From Nonomuraea sp. PA05 (GTDB lineage: Bacteria; Actinomycetota; Actinomycetes; Streptosporangiales; Streptosporangiaceae): a stretch of 64,000 nucleotides of DNA. The notes under the pieces were generated by a model. That model ran no database searches and was not told the origin of the DNA. It worked only from the letters and a program-made list of their open reading frames with translations. Below are positions 34,895 through 44,689 of this stretch, in pieces. The position numbers were made by a program, and so were the translations under genes. Where the stretch lies: the NCBI RefSeq assembly GCF_008086045.1, contig NZ_VSEY01000007.1, positions 248,001 to 312,000 on the forward strand, in the 5' to 3' direction. The first letter of the stretch is position 1, and each line of letters starts with the position of its first letter.

Positions 34895-35946
34895 CCAACA
34901 TCATCATCGCCGGTGCGGTGGGCCTGATCCTCTCGATGCTGGGCACCCCGCTGGCGATCAGGCTGTTCTCGCGGCGCGGCGTCGGCCAGAACGTCCGCGA
35001 GGACGGCGTGCAGGCCCACCTGGGCAAGAAGGGCACGCCCACGATGGGCGGCATCGTGTTCGTGCTGGCCGCGCTGCTCGCCTACGGGGCCTCCCACCTG
35101 GCCATGCTGGAGCCCCCGACGGTGTCGGGCATGCTGGTGCTGTTCCTGATGACGGGGCTGGGCGCGGTCGGGTTCCTCGACGACTTCATCAAGATCTACA
35201 AGCAGCGCAGCCTGGGCCTGCGCAGCGGCGCCAAGGCGCTCGGCCAGCTCGTCGTCGGCGCGGTGTTCGCGTTCCTGGTGACGCGCCAGCCGAACGTGTA
35301 CGGCATCACCCCCGCCGAGACCCGTGTGTCGTTCCTGCGTGACATCGGCCCGTCGATCGGCATCGTCGGGTTCACCATCTGGGTGCTGATCATGATCGTC
35401 GGGTTCTCCAACGCGGTGAACCTGACCGACGGTCTCGACGGCCTGGCCAGTGGCGCGACGGGCGCCGTGCTGGCGGCGTACGTGCTGATCGGCAACTGGC
35501 AGCTCCGCAACAACTGCATCGACCAGCTCGGCCCCAACTGCTACTGGGTGCGCGACCCGCTGGACCTGGCCGTGGTGGCCGCCGCCGTGCTGGGGGCGCT
35601 GATCGGGTTCCTGTGGTGGAACGCCCCGCCCGCCAAGATCTTCATGGGCGACACCGGCTCGCTGGCCCTGGGCGGTGTGCTGGCCGGGCTGGCGATCGCC
35701 ACCCGCACCCAGCTCCTGCTGATCATCCTGGCCGGCCTGTGCGTGGTCATCACGCTGTCGGTCATCATCCAGGTCGGGTCGTTCAAGATGACAGGGAAAC
35801 GCGTGTTCAGAATGGCCCCCCTGCAGCATCACTTCGAGCTCAAGGGCTGGGCCGAGACCACGATCGTGGTCCGCTTCTGGCTGATCGCGATCCTGTGCGC
35901 GGCGCTCGGGCTCGGGCTGTTCTACGTGGAGTGGATGCCCAAGTAA
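34891..35946 (+). CDS. mraY: Phospho-MurNAc-pentapeptide transferase MraY
   Basis: 351 residues, about ten TM helices. It makes lipid I from UDP-MurNAc-pentapeptide and undecaprenyl phosphate. Motifs: [40 protein letters not shown] (catalytic Asp), [12 protein letters not shown] and [16 protein letters not shown] 34891 overlaps the murF stop; its TAA overlaps the murD ATG. Confidence 0.97.
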   Translation: MTNIIIAGAVGLILSMLGTPLAIRLFSRRGVGQNVREDGVQAHLGKKGTPTMGGIVFVLAALLAYGASHLAMLEPPTVSGMLVLFLMTGLGAVGFLDDFIKIYKQRSLGLRSGAKALGQLVVGAVFAFLVTRQPNVYGITPAETRVSFLRDIGPSIGIVGFTIWVLIMIVGFSNAVNLTDGLDGLASGATGAVLAAYVLIGNWQLRNNCIDQLGPNCYWVRDPLDLAVVAAAVLGALIGFLWWNAPPAKIFMGDTGSLALGGVLAGLAIATRTQLLLIILAGLCVVITLSVIIQVGSFKMTGKRVFRMAPLQHHFELKGWAETTIVVRFWLIAILCAALGLGLFYVEWMPK

Positions 35947-37322
35947 TGAGTTACACCTGTGTGGCCGGGCTGGGAGTGTCCGGCACCGCCGTGGCCAGGG
36001 TGCTGGCGGGGCGTGGCGAGCGGGTCGTGGTCGTGGAGGGCGTGGAGGGCGAGCGGCAGCTCGCCGCCGCGGCCGAGCTGGCCGGGCACGGCGTCGAGAC
36101 CCGGTTCGGCGCGATGACGCTGCCGGACGGGGTGACCCGCGTGGTCACCACCGGGTGGGCGCCGCACCATCCGCTGATCGCCGCCGCGCTGAGCGCCGGG
36201 GTCGAGGTCGTCGGGGAGGTGGAGCTGGCCTGGCGGCTGCGGCCGGAGCAGGCCGCCCCCTGGCTGGCGCTCACCGGCACCAACGGCAAGACCACCGCCG
36301 TGCGCATGCTCACCTCGATGCTCCAGGCCGACGGGCGCAGGGCCCTGGCCGTGGGGAACGTGGGCGTGCCCGTCGTGCAGGCCGTGGCGGAGCCGTACGA
36401 CGTGCTGGCGGTCGAGCTGTCCAGCTTCCAGCTCCACTGGTCCGGCACGCTGGCCCCGCACGCCGCGGCGATCCTGAACGTGGCCCCCGACCACCTCGAC
36501 TGGCACGGGTCCATGGAGGAGTACGCCGCCGCCAAGGGCCGCGTGTACGAGCGCGCCGGGACCGTGATCTTCAACGCGGACGATCCCGGGACCGCCCGGC
36601 TGGCCGCGCCGTACCCGGGCGCCGTCGGGTTCACGCTGCGCGTGCCCAAGCGGGGCGAGATCGGCGTGGTGGAGGACCTGCTGGTGGACCGGGCGTTCGT
36701 GAGCGACCCGGTGGAGGCGGCCGAGGAGCTGGCGACGCTGGAGGACATCCGTCCCTTCGCGCCGCACAACGTGGCCAACGCGCTGGCCGCCGCCGCCCTG
36801 GCCCGCTCGCTCGGCGTGCCGTCCGAGGCCGTACGGCAGGGGTTGCGTGACTTCGTGCCCGACCCGCACCGGCTCGCCCACGTGGACCGGGTCGGCGAGG
36901 TCGACTACATCGACGACTCCAAGGCCACCAACCCGCACGCCGCCGCGGCGGCGCTGGCGTCGTACCCGTCGGTGGTGTGGGTGGCGGGCGGGCAGCTGAA
37001 GGGCGCCGACGTCGACGACCTGGTGCGCCAGGCCGCCCCCAGACTGCGCGGCGCGGTCCTGCTGGGCGCCGATCGCGCCAGGATCGCCGAAGCCATCGCG
37101 CGACACGCGCCGAATGTCCCCCTCGTGGACATCCCGGATCGGGACACTGGTGCGATGGAAAAAGTCGTCACCGAAGCCGCGCGGCTGGCCTCTCCAGGAG
37201 ACACCGTGCTGCTCTCCCCGGCGGGGGCTTCGCTCGACATGTTCGCCAACTACCCGGCGCGGGGGGAGGCCTTCGCGCGTGCCGTACGGGAGCTGAAGCA
37301 GCGACATGAGCGCGAGCGCTGA
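35946..37322 (+). CDS. murD: UDP-MurNAc-alanine-D-glutamate ligase MurD
   Basis: 458 residues. Motifs: VAGLGVSGTAVARVL (Rossmann), ATP loop LTGTNGKTTAVRML, ILNVAPDHLDWHGSMEEY and VDYIDDSKATNPHAA. Adds D-Glu to UDP-MurNAc-L-Ala. The start ATG 35946 shares a base with the mraY stop (TAATG); the open frame extending to 35613 inside mraY is a shadow. It overlaps ftsW by 17 nt. Confidence 0.96.
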   Translation: MSYTCVAGLGVSGTAVARVLAGRGERVVVVEGVEGERQLAAAAELAGHGVETRFGAMTLPDGVTRVVTTGWAPHHPLIAAALSAGVEVVGEVELAWRLRPEQAAPWLALTGTNGKTTAVRMLTSMLQADGRRALAVGNVGVPVVQAVAEPYDVLAVELSSFQLHWSGTLAPHAAAILNVAPDHLDWHGSMEEYAAAKGRVYERAGTVIFNADDPGTARLAAPYPGAVGFTLRVPKRGEIGVVEDLLVDRAFVSDPVEAAEELATLEDIRPFAPHNVANALAAAALARSLGVPSEAVRQGLRDFVPDPHRLAHVDRVGEVDYIDDSKATNPHAAAAALASYPSVVWVAGGQLKGADVDDLVRQAAPRLRGAVLLGADRARIAEAIARHAPNVPLVDIPDRDTGAMEKVVTEAARLASPGDTVLLSPAGASLDMFANYPARGEAFARAVRELKQRHERER

Positions 37323-38595
37323 GGAACGGGTCCGGCCGCCCGCCCCCGCGCAGCAGAACCCGCAGGGATGGGCGCGCGAGCAGCTCGGCGCGCTGAAGGA
37401 GCTGCTCGACCGGCCGCTGACCACCTACTACCTGATCATCATGTGCAGCGCGCTGCTGCTCGCGCTCGGGCTGATGATGGTCCTGTCCGCCTCCAGCATC
37501 GAGGCGCTGCAGAAGACCGGCAGCCCGTTCTCGTGGTTCATCAAGCAGTCGCTGTCGGCCGCGATCGGCGTGCCCGTCATGTACGTGTGCTCGCGGCTGC
37601 CCGACAAGTTCTTCCGATGGGCCGGCTACCCGCTGATGGCGCTGTCGATCATCGCGCTGGTCATGGTGCTGTTCATCGGCTCGTCCGAGCTGGGCGCGCA
37701 GCGGTGGATCTACATCGGCCCGCTGACCATCCAGCCGTCCGAGCCCGCCAAGCTGGGGCTCGTGCTGTGGGGGGCCGACCTGCTGGCCAGGCGGGCGCGG
37801 CAGGGCCGCATCGAGTGGCGGCAACTGCTGATCCCGCTCATGCCCGGCACCGCGATCCTGGCCGTCATGGTCATGCTCGGCCGCGACCTGGGCACCACCC
37901 TGGTGCTGTTCATGATCTTCCTGTCGCTGCTGTGGGTGGTGGGGGCGCCGGTCAAGCTGTTCGGCGGCATCATGGCGCTGGCGGTGCTGGCCGCGGTCAT
38001 CATGATCAGGGTGGAGCCGTACCGGATGGCCCGCATCGGCGCCTTCCTCGACCCGTGGGCCGACGCGCAGGGCGCCGGCTACCAGGCCGTGCAGGGCCAG
38101 ATCGCGATGGGCTCAGGAAGCTGGTTCGGGCTCGGGCTCGGCAGCAGCCGGCAGAAGTGGAGCTGGCTGCCCCACGGCGAGAGCGACTTCATCTTCGCCA
38201 TCGTCGGCGAGGAGCTCGGGCTGATGGGCACGCTCATGGTGGTGATGCTGTTCGGGCTGCTCGGCTACGCGGGGCTGCGCGTGGCCGTCCGCGTCAACGA
38301 CGCCTTCATCAGGCTCGCCGCCGCCGCCATGGTCGCCTGGATCGTGGGGCAGGCGACCGTCAACATGGGGGCCGTGCTCAGCGTCCTGCCGATCACGGGC
38401 ATCCCCCTCCCTCTGGTCTCGTACGGCGGCTCAGCGCTGCTGCCCACCCTCGCCGCGCTCGGCATGCTGCTGTCGTTCGCCAAGCGCGAGCCAGGCGCGC
38501 GTGAGGCTCTGGCGGCTCGTGGCCCCGGACCGGCCGCACGGGCCCTAAGCTGGCTTGGCCTGGGGGGTACGTCCAGAGGCCGAGTGACACGTTAG
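37306..38595 (+). CDS. ftsW: Septal SEDS glycosyltransferase FtsW
   Basis: 429 residues with about ten TM helices, a 40-residue cytosolic N-terminus and a short tail. SEDS signatures: RWIYIGPLTIQPSEPAKL, GRDLGTTLVLFMIF, GAGYQAVQGQIAMGSGSWFG, HGESDFIFAIVGEELG and GIPLPLVSYGGSALL. It polymerises lipid II at the septum together with FtsI. Overlaps murD, with ATG 37306. Confidence 0.95.
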   Translation: MSASAEERVRPPAPAQQNPQGWAREQLGALKELLDRPLTTYYLIIMCSALLLALGLMMVLSASSIEALQKTGSPFSWFIKQSLSAAIGVPVMYVCSRLPDKFFRWAGYPLMALSIIALVMVLFIGSSELGAQRWIYIGPLTIQPSEPAKLGLVLWGADLLARRARQGRIEWRQLLIPLMPGTAILAVMVMLGRDLGTTLVLFMIFLSLLWVVGAPVKLFGGIMALAVLAAVIMIRVEPYRMARIGAFLDPWADAQGAGYQAVQGQIAMGSGSWFGLGLGSSRQKWSWLPHGESDFIFAIVGEELGLMGTLMVVMLFGLLGYAGLRVAVRVNDAFIRLAAAAMVAWIVGQATVNMGAVLSVLPITGIPLPLVSYGGSALLPTLAALGMLLSFAKREPGAREALAARGPGPAARALSWLGLGGTSRGRVTR

Positions 38596-38607
38596 GGAGT
38601 GACCGAG

Positions 38608-39684
38608 ATGAGGGTGGTCCTCGCCGGTGGGGGGACGGCCGGGCACATCGAGCCCGCGCTCGCCCTTGCGGACGCGCTGCGTCATCTTGACCGGAGCGTC
38701 GGCATCACCTGCGTGGGCACGGAACGCGGCTTGGAGACGCGGCTCGTGCCTGCCAGGGGCTACGAGCTGGAGCTGGTGCCGGCCGTGCCGCTGCCCAGGG
38801 CGATCACTCCGAGCCTGCTCACCGTGCCCGGCAGGCTGGCCGGGGCGATCAACGCCACCGCGGCGATCCTCGACCGGGTCAAGGCCGACGTCCTGGTCGG
38901 CTTCGGCGGCTACGTGGCGACCCCCGCCTACCTGGCGGCCAAGCGGCGCGGCGTGCCGATCGTCGTGCACGAGGCCAACCCGAGACCCGGCCTGGCCAAC
39001 CGGCTGGGCGCGCGGCTGACCGACCACGTGTACAGCGGGTTCCCCGACGGCGCGCTGCCCAAGGCCGAGTACATCGGCACGCCGCTGCGGCGCGAGATCG
39101 TCACGCTCGACCGGCTGTCCACGGGCGACAAGGCGCGCTCCTGGTTCGGCCTGGAGAACGACCGGCCGACGCTGCTGGTGTTCGGCGGCTCGCAGGGCGC
39201 CAGGTCGATCAACGAGGCCGCGCTCGCCGCCGCCCCCGTCCTGCGCAGGGCCGGCGTGCAGGTGCTGCACGTGCTCGGGCCGAAGAACACCGTCGAGCAC
39301 GAGCCGCCGCCCGGCGACCCGCAGTACGTCCTGCTGCCCTACGTCGACCGGATGGACCTCGCCTACGCCGCCGCCGACCTGGCCCTGTGCCGCAGCGGCG
39401 CGCTGACCTGCGCGGAGCTGACCGCGGTCGGGCTGCCCGCCGCGTACGTGCCGCTCCCGTACGGCAACGGCGAGCAGCGCGTCAACGCCGAGCGCATCGC
39501 CGCGGGCGGCGGCGGCCTGCTGGTCGACGACGCCGACCTGTCACCCGAATGGATCATCCACAACGTGCTGCCCATCCTCCAGGACCCGGAGCGGGTCGCC
39601 GTCATGTCGGAGGCCGCCTCCAGACTGGGGAGGAAGGACGCCGATATCATGCTTGCCAGGAAAGTGTTGGAGATAGCCCGATGA
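38608..39684 (+). CDS. murG: Lipid II synthase MurG
   Basis: 358 residues; a GT-B glycosyltransferase adding GlcNAc to lipid I. Motifs: [61 protein letters not shown] and [22 protein letters not shown] 38608 has AGGGAG 8 nt upstream; GTG 38599 lies within that ribosome site. The end overlaps murC (ATGA). Confidence 0.97.
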   Translation: MRVVLAGGGTAGHIEPALALADALRHLDRSVGITCVGTERGLETRLVPARGYELELVPAVPLPRAITPSLLTVPGRLAGAINATAAILDRVKADVLVGFGGYVATPAYLAAKRRGVPIVVHEANPRPGLANRLGARLTDHVYSGFPDGALPKAEYIGTPLRREIVTLDRLSTGDKARSWFGLENDRPTLLVFGGSQGARSINEAALAAAPVLRRAGVQVLHVLGPKNTVEHEPPPGDPQYVLLPYVDRMDLAYAAADLALCRSGALTCAELTAVGLPAAYVPLPYGNGEQRVNAERIAAGGGGLLVDDADLSPEWIIHNVLPILQDPERVAVMSEAASRLGRKDADIMLARKVLEIAR

Positions 39685-41078
39685 GTCTCGTGAAGCTGGT
39701 CGATCCCGTGTCCGTCGAAGAGCTGGGCCGGGTGCACTTCATCGGCATCGGCGGCGCGGGAATGTCGGGCATCGCCCGGATCCTGCTCAAGCGCGGGGTG
39801 CGGGTGACCGGCAGCGACGCGCGCAGCTCCGAGCAGATCACCGAGCTGCGCGAGCTGGGCGCCACCGTCCACATCGGCCACGCCGCCTCCCACATCAGGG
39901 ACGTCGACACCGTCGTCGTCTCCACCGCAATCCGCGACTCCAACCCCGAGCTGGGCGAGGCGCTCAAGCAGGGCCTGCGGATCATCCCGCGGGCCGCCGC
40001 GCTGGCCTCCGTCATGGCCGGGCGCACCGCCGTCGCCATCGCCGGCACCCACGGCAAGACCACCACCACCTCGATGCTCACCGTGGCGCTGCAGAAGTGC
40101 GGCGCCGACCCGTCCTACTGCGTGGGCGGCCAGCTCGTCACCACCGGGCTCGGCGCCGACGACGGCCAGGGGAACGTCTTCGTGGCCGAGGCCGACGAGA
40201 GCGACGGCTCGTTCCTCATGCTCGCCCCCGACATCGCCGTCGTGACCAACGTCGAGGCCGACCACCTCGACAACTACGGCGACCCGCGAGCCGTGCACGA
40301 CAGCTTCGCCCGCTTCGCCGACCGCGTCGGCGGGCTGCTCATCGTCTGCGCCGACGACCCCGGCGCCGCCGACCTGGCGCGGACGGCCAGGGAACGCGGG
40401 CTGCGGGTCAAGAGCTACGGCGCCCAGGGCGACGACTACCGCGTGTCCGGCGTCAGGCCCGACGGGTTCGGCACCGTCTTCAGCATCGAGGGCAGGGGAG
40501 AGGTGCGGCTGGCCGTCCCCGGGGCTCACAACGCGCTCAACGCCACCGCGGTGATCGCCGTGGCCGACGAGCTGGGGCTGCCGTTCGAGGAGATCAGGGA
40601 GGGCCTGGGGGCCTTCACCGGGGCCAAGCGGCGCTTCGAGGCCAAGGGCGAGGCCGGGGGCATCGCCGTGTTCGACAGCTACGCCCACCACCCCACCGAG
40701 CTCACCGCCGACCTGCGGGCCGCCAGGGACGTCGTGGCGTCCTACTCCGGCACCGGGCGGGTCATCGCGATCTTCCAGCCGCACCTGTACTCGCGGACCC
40801 GGTTCTTCGCCGACGAGTTCGGGACGGCCCTGGGGCTGGCCGACGAGGCCATCGTGCTCGACGTCTACGGGGCCAGGGAGGATCCCGAGCCGGGGGTTTC
40901 TGGGGCGATGGTGGCGGGGCGGGTGCCGTTGCCGCCGGAGCGGGTGGCTTACGCGCCTGACCGGTCGGCCGTGCCGGGGATGGTGGCCGAGCGGGCCAGG
41001 CCGGGGGACATCGTGCTGACCATGGGGGCCGGGGACGTCACGGAGCTGGGGCCGCAGATCGTGGCTCGGTTGTCCTGA
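39681..41078 (+). CDS. murC: UDP-MurNAc-L-alanine ligase MurC
   Basis: 465 residues. Motifs: [21 protein letters not shown] loop [37 protein letters not shown] and [15 protein letters not shown]. Attaches the first stem-peptide residue. The start ATG 39681 overlaps murG by 4 nt; the open frame reaching back to 39387 is a shadow of murG. Followed by a 199-nt gap to ftsQ with a possible hairpin at 41132-41154. Confidence 0.97.
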   Translation: MSLVKLVDPVSVEELGRVHFIGIGGAGMSGIARILLKRGVRVTGSDARSSEQITELRELGATVHIGHAASHIRDVDTVVVSTAIRDSNPELGEALKQGLRIIPRAAALASVMAGRTAVAIAGTHGKTTTTSMLTVALQKCGADPSYCVGGQLVTTGLGADDGQGNVFVAEADESDGSFLMLAPDIAVVTNVEADHLDNYGDPRAVHDSFARFADRVGGLLIVCADDPGAADLARTARERGLRVKSYGAQGDDYRVSGVRPDGFGTVFSIEGRGEVRLAVPGAHNALNATAVIAVADELGLPFEEIREGLGAFTGAKRRFEAKGEAGGIAVFDSYAHHPTELTADLRAARDVVASYSGTGRVIAIFQPHLYSRTRFFADEFGTALGLADEAIVLDVYGAREDPEPGVSGAMVAGRVPLPPERVAYAPDRSAVPGMVAERARPGDIVLTMGAGDVTELGPQIVARLS

Positions 41079-41131
41079 CCTCATCCGGTGGCTCGGGCGT
41101 CGGTGACGGGCGCCGGGCTCCTTCGTGACAC

Positions 41132-41154
41132 GACCCGCCGGCGCGGCGCGGGTC
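41132..41154 (+). terminator. Possible hairpin after murC
   Basis: GACCCGC (41132-41138) can pair with GCGGGTC (41148-41154) over a GC-rich 9-nt loop. TAGGTT at 41236-41241 downstream could be the -10 of a separate ftsQ promoter. The region is so GC-rich that chance pairing is possible. Confidence 0.35.
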
Positions 41155-41277
41155 TCGCCGGGCGCGTGTCCCGCGGCGGTGCGGCAGGGGTGGGCGTTTG
41201 GGCGTGGCGCGCGGGTGTCGGACCGCGCGTCGGCGTAGGTTCGGTGCCGACATGAGCCGCGTGTTGGTGGGAGGGCG

Positions 41278-41946
41278 ATGAAGGCGCGCACGGCGTTCCT
41301 GGTGCTGCTGACCGCAGGGGTGGTGGGCTCGGCCGCGTGGCTGGTGTTCTTCTCGCCCGTGCTGGGAGTGCGTTCGATAGAGATCGTGGGAAATCTCACA
41401 GTCCCCAGCGATCGCATCGAGCAACAGGCCGGCGTGGCGGACCTGCATCCTCTCGCCACCGTGAACCTCGCCGACGTGGAGACACGCGTCCTGGCCATCA
41501 GACAGCTCGCCTCGGCCAAGGTCGACAGGATCTGGCCGGGCACCCTCAAGATCGAGGTGGTCGAGCGCCAGCCGGTCGCCGCCGTGCCGGCGGGCGACAA
41601 GGTGGCGATCGTCGACGGGCAGGGCGTGGTGATCGAGGTGAGGGCGGCGGCCCCGCCGATGCTGCCGCTGCTGAAGGTGGACCGCCCGCAGCAGGGCGAC
41701 CCCGCCATGACGGCGGCGCTCAAGGTCATCGAGGCGGTGCCGGACGAGGTCGCGGCCAAGGTGAGGCAGGTGCGGGCGGGCACGGCCGAGGGCGTGACGC
41801 TGGTGTTGTCGGACGGCCGCACGGTCATCTGGGGCGGCCCCGACCGTCCCGAGGAGAAGGGCCGCATCCTGAGCTCGCTGCTCAGGAGCGAAAGGTCGGT
41901 CACCCTGTACGACGTCAGTTCGCCCGACGTGGTGACACTGAAGTGA
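41278..41946 (+). CDS. ftsQ: Divisome protein FtsQ
   Basis: 222 residues: one N-terminal TM helix (about 5-25) without a long cytosolic tail, a POTRA domain (GVRSIEIVGNLTVPSDRIEQ, then DVETRVLAIRQLASAKVDRIWPG within it) and the beta domain with IEVVERQPVAAV and VIWGGPDRPEEKGRIL. It links early and late divisome proteins. ATG 41278 has GGGAGGG upstream. It is the last gene before the ftsZ promoter region. Confidence 0.92.
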   Translation: MKARTAFLVLLTAGVVGSAAWLVFFSPVLGVRSIEIVGNLTVPSDRIEQQAGVADLHPLATVNLADVETRVLAIRQLASAKVDRIWPGTLKIEVVERQPVAAVPAGDKVAIVDGQGVVIEVRAAAPPMLPLLKVDRPQQGDPAMTAALKVIEAVPDEVAAKVRQVRAGTAEGVTLVLSDGRTVIWGGPDRPEEKGRILSSLLRSERSVTLYDVSSPDVVTLK

Positions 41947-42126
41947 TCGTGATCGTCAGGGTCTGGCAACTCAGCGGCAAGGGCATCGCCGAGCCTGTGC
42001 GAGGCGGGGGCCGCGGCGTGAGAGCCTGTAGACCGGACTTTCGGCGAAGGAGGCCCGCCACCAGGCGTGACTGCGGAGCGAAACGGACAGCCCGCGACAC
42101 GCCGGACGTGCTTGCGGCGCGGTTAG

Positions 42127-42207
42127 TTGACCCGCCTGGAGCGTAACTCCTACTGTCCGTATCAATCCTCAGGTTGACATAAATCTAAATCTCAACCTGA
42201 GGTTGAG
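42127..42207 (+). promoter_or_regulatory. ftsZ promoter region with palindromic half-site array
   Basis: In the 336-nt ftsQ-ftsZ gap, TTGACC (42127-42132) and TACTGT (42151-42156) with 18-nt spacing form a promoter, start near 42163. Just downstream is a perfect 17-bp palindrome CTCAACCTGAGGTTGAG (42191-42207). A further half-site makes an 11-bp inverted repeat, CCTCAGGTTGA (42167-42177) with TCAACCTGAGG (42192-42202), so AGGTTGA/TCAACCT occurs three times. A consensus TTGACA (42174-42179) overlaps the first half-site but has no clear -10. The rest of the gap (41947-42126) shows no gene. Confidence 0.7.
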
Positions 42208-42282
42208 AGTTACCCGAACTGACAAAAAGCGGAGACAATCCGCACCGAAATGGCAAGTCAACGAGCGGAAAGGCCCCTCGTC

Positions 42283-43734
42283 GTGGCAGCACCGCAGAAC
42301 TACCTCGCGGTCATCAAGGTCGTCGGCATCGGCGGCGGCGGAGTCAACGCCGTCAACCGGATGATCGAAGAGGGACTCAAGGGCGTCGAGTTCATCGCGA
42401 TAAACACCGACGCCCAGGCGCTGCTGATGAGTGACGCCGATGTGAAACTCGACGTGGGCCGCGAGCTCACGCGCGGACTGGGCGCGGGCGCCAACCCCGA
42501 TGTCGGCCGGAAGGCGGCCGAGGACCACCGTGAGGAGATCGAGGAGGTCCTCAAGGGGGCCGACATGGTCTTCGTCACGGCGGGCGAGGGCGGCGGCACG
42601 GGCACGGGCGGCGCCCCCGTCGTGGCGAACATCGCCAGATCGCTCGGCGCGCTCACCATCGGTGTCGTGACCCGGCCGTTCAGCTTCGAGGGACGGCGCA
42701 GGGCCTCGCAGGCCGAAGCCGGCATCGAGACGCTGCGCGACGAGGTCGACACCCTCATCGTGATCCCCAACGACCGGCTGCTGTCGATCTCGGACCGGCA
42801 GGTGAGCGTGCTCGACGCGTTCAAGGCCGCCGACCAGGTGCTGCTGTCGGGTGTCCAGGGCATCACCGACCTCATCACCACCCCCGGTCTGATCAACCTC
42901 GACTTCGCGGACGTGAAGTCGGTCATGTCGGGCGCCGGGTCGGCCCTCATGGGCATCGGCCACGCGCGCGGCGACGACCGGTCGGTGGCGGCGGCGGAGA
43001 TGGCGGTCTCCAGCCCGCTGCTGGAGGCCAGCATCGACGGCGCGCACGGCGTGCTGCTGTCGATCGCCGGCGGCTCCGACCTCGGCCTGTTCGAGATCAA
43101 CGAGGCGGCCCAGCTCGTCTCCATGGCCGCCGCGCCCGACGCGAACATCATCTTCGGCACGGTCATCGACGACGCGCTCGGCGACGAGGTGCGGGTGACC
43201 GTGATCGCGGCCGGGTTCGACGACGTACCCGGACCGGCGGAGAAGCAGGCGCCGCGACCGGTGGGCCGCGCGCCCGCGCAGCCCGCGCCGGCGGCTCCCG
43301 TGTCGCCTCCGCGGCCGAGCGCCGCCGCCCCGAGCATCAAGTCGGAGGCGCCCGCGCCGCGCCCTGAGGTACGCCCTGAGCCCCGTCCCGAGCCGCGTGC
43401 GGAGTTCAGGGCCGAGCCGCGGCCCGAGCCCCGTCCTGAGCCGCGTGCGGAGTTCAGGCCCGAGCCGCCGCGCCCCGAGCCGGTGCGCCCGGTCGAGCCG
43501 GTGCGGGAGGTGCCGAGGGAGCCCGTCAGGGAGCCGGTGCGCGACACGCTGCGCGACGCCGGGGACGACCCGGCCGACGAGCCGTCCGGCCCCGTCTCGA
43601 TCCCACGGCCCGCGCCCGAGCCCGCCAACCCGCCCACGCCCATCACCTCCCGCATGTCGGAGCCGCCCAAACGTCCTCGTGTGATCTTCGAGGAGCAGGA
43701 AGAGGAACTCGACGTTCCCGACTTCCTCAAGTAG
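42283..43734 (+). CDS. ftsZ: Cell division GTPase FtsZ
   Basis: 483 residues. GTPase domain: [24 protein letters not shown], tubulin signature [16 protein letters not shown]7 loop [14 protein letters not shown]. The C-terminal tail ends in ELDVPDFLK, the SepF/FtsA-binding peptide. Between is a linker of about 165 residues with Arg-Pro-Glu repeats ([12 protein letters not shown] twice). Start GTG 42283 gives the usual [13 protein letters not shown] and has GGAAAGG 10 nt upstream; ATG 42250 in frame would add 11 residues. The stop codon lies in an 11-bp tandem duplication (43727-43748). Confidence 0.97.
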   Translation: MAAPQNYLAVIKVVGIGGGGVNAVNRMIEEGLKGVEFIAINTDAQALLMSDADVKLDVGRELTRGLGAGANPDVGRKAAEDHREEIEEVLKGADMVFVTAGEGGGTGTGGAPVVANIARSLGALTIGVVTRPFSFEGRRRASQAEAGIETLRDEVDTLIVIPNDRLLSISDRQVSVLDAFKAADQVLLSGVQGITDLITTPGLINLDFADVKSVMSGAGSALMGIGHARGDDRSVAAAEMAVSSPLLEASIDGAHGVLLSIAGGSDLGLFEINEAAQLVSMAAAPDANIIFGTVIDDALGDEVRVTVIAAGFDDVPGPAEKQAPRPVGRAPAQPAPAAPVSPPRPSAAAPSIKSEAPAPRPEVRPEPRPEPRAEFRAEPRPEPRPEPRAEFRPEPPRPEPVRPVEPVREVPREPVREPVRDTLRDAGDDPADEPSGPVSIPRPAPEPANPPTPITSRMSEPPKRPRVIFEEQEEELDVPDFLK

Positions 43735-43755
43735 CCGTCAAGTAGCCGCGCCTGA

Positions 43756-43787
43756 CGCCGCTCCCCACAGGGACAACGGGAGCGGCG
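43756..43787 (+). terminator. Hairpin terminator after ftsZ
   Basis: CGCCGCTCCC (43756-43765) pairs perfectly with GGGAGCGGCG (43778-43787) over a 12-nt loop, 21 nt after the ftsZ stop. It should separate ftsZ from yggS at least in part. Confidence 0.75.
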
Positions 43788-43858
43788 CCGTCGTGCGTAC
43801 GGGGGTGAGGCGCGTACGAGGTGCCGGCGCGGACAGTCGAAGTGAGGGGGAGAGGCAC

Positions 43859-44551
43859 GTGAGAAGGGACGAGATCGCGGCCGGTCTCGCCGAGGTCGAC
43901 GCGCGCATCACCGACGCGTGCCACGCGGTGGGGCGCGACCGGGGCGAGGTCACGCTGATCGCCGTCACCAAGACGCGGCCCGCCGAGGACGTGCGCATCC
44001 TGTCCGAGCTGGGCGTGCGCGACGTCGGTGAGAACCGCGACCAGGAGGCCGCCCCCAAGGCGCAGGAGCTCGCCGCCCTTCCGCTGACCTGGCACTTCGT
44101 CGGCCAGTTGCAGACCAACAAGGTCCGCTCCGTGGCCGGGTACGCCGACGTGATCCACTCCGTCGACCGCGTCAGGCTGGTGGAGGCGATCAGCAAGGAG
44201 GCCGTGCGCCAGGGCCGCAGGGTCGGCTGCCTGGTGCAGATCGCGCTGGACGACGACCCCGCCAGGGGCGGCGTGCGCCCCGCCGACCTGCTGGAGCTCG
44301 CCGACGAGGTGGCTCTGGCCGAGGGCGTGTGGCTGGGCGGCGTCATGGCGGTCGCGCCGCTGGGCGAGGAGCCGGCCAAGGCGTTCGCCCGGCTGCGTGA
44401 CCTGGCCGTACGCCTTCAGGAGCAGCATCCCCGCGCCACGATGGTCTCGGCGGGGATGAGCGAGGACCTCGCCGAGGCCATCGCATACGGCGCGACACAC
44501 GTGCGGATCGGTACGGCGTTGCTCGGTCGTCGCAAGCCCTTCGTCAGGTAA
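43859..44551 (+). CDS. PLP homeostasis protein YggS/YlmE
   Basis: 230 residues of the alanine-racemase-fold PLP-binding family. PLP lysine lies in LIAVTKTRPAEDV; further motifs are VGENRDQEAAPK, WHFVGQLQTNKV, HSVDR, SAGMSEDLAEAI and THVRIGTALLG. These proteins buffer pyridoxal phosphate; the gene is regularly found between ftsZ (or pgeF) and sepF. GTG 43859 with GGGGGAGAGG upstream is preferred over the longer frame from 43793. In most actinobacteria pgeF/ylmD lies just before it; here it is absent. Confidence 0.92.
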   Translation: MRRDEIAAGLAEVDARITDACHAVGRDRGEVTLIAVTKTRPAEDVRILSELGVRDVGENRDQEAAPKAQELAALPLTWHFVGQLQTNKVRSVAGYADVIHSVDRVRLVEAISKEAVRQGRRVGCLVQIALDDDPARGGVRPADLLELADEVALAEGVWLGGVMAVAPLGEEPAKAFARLRDLAVRLQEQHPRATMVSAGMSEDLAEAIAYGATHVRIGTALLGRRKPFVR

Positions 44552-44689
44552 TGTCCCCTCAAGTGGGTCTTCAGGCCCATGACCAAGTAGAGGTCGATCA
44601 GCGGTGAGCTCCAAGGGGGTACGGCTACCGCCTCGGACACGGCGACGGGCCCGAGCGAGTGCGACCATGAGCAGGAGGACGACGTAGCG

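Noticed and set aside
39363..41969. 868-codon open frame on the minus strand
   Set aside because: It is antisense to murC, ftsQ and the end of murG; the product is His/Asp/Arg-biased without motifs, a typical shadow of GC-rich coding sequence.
42174..42210. Second ftsZ promoter based on the perfect TTGACA at 42174
   Set aside because: No acceptable -10 hexamer occurs at 16-19 nt; the TTGACC/TACTGT pair upstream fits better.
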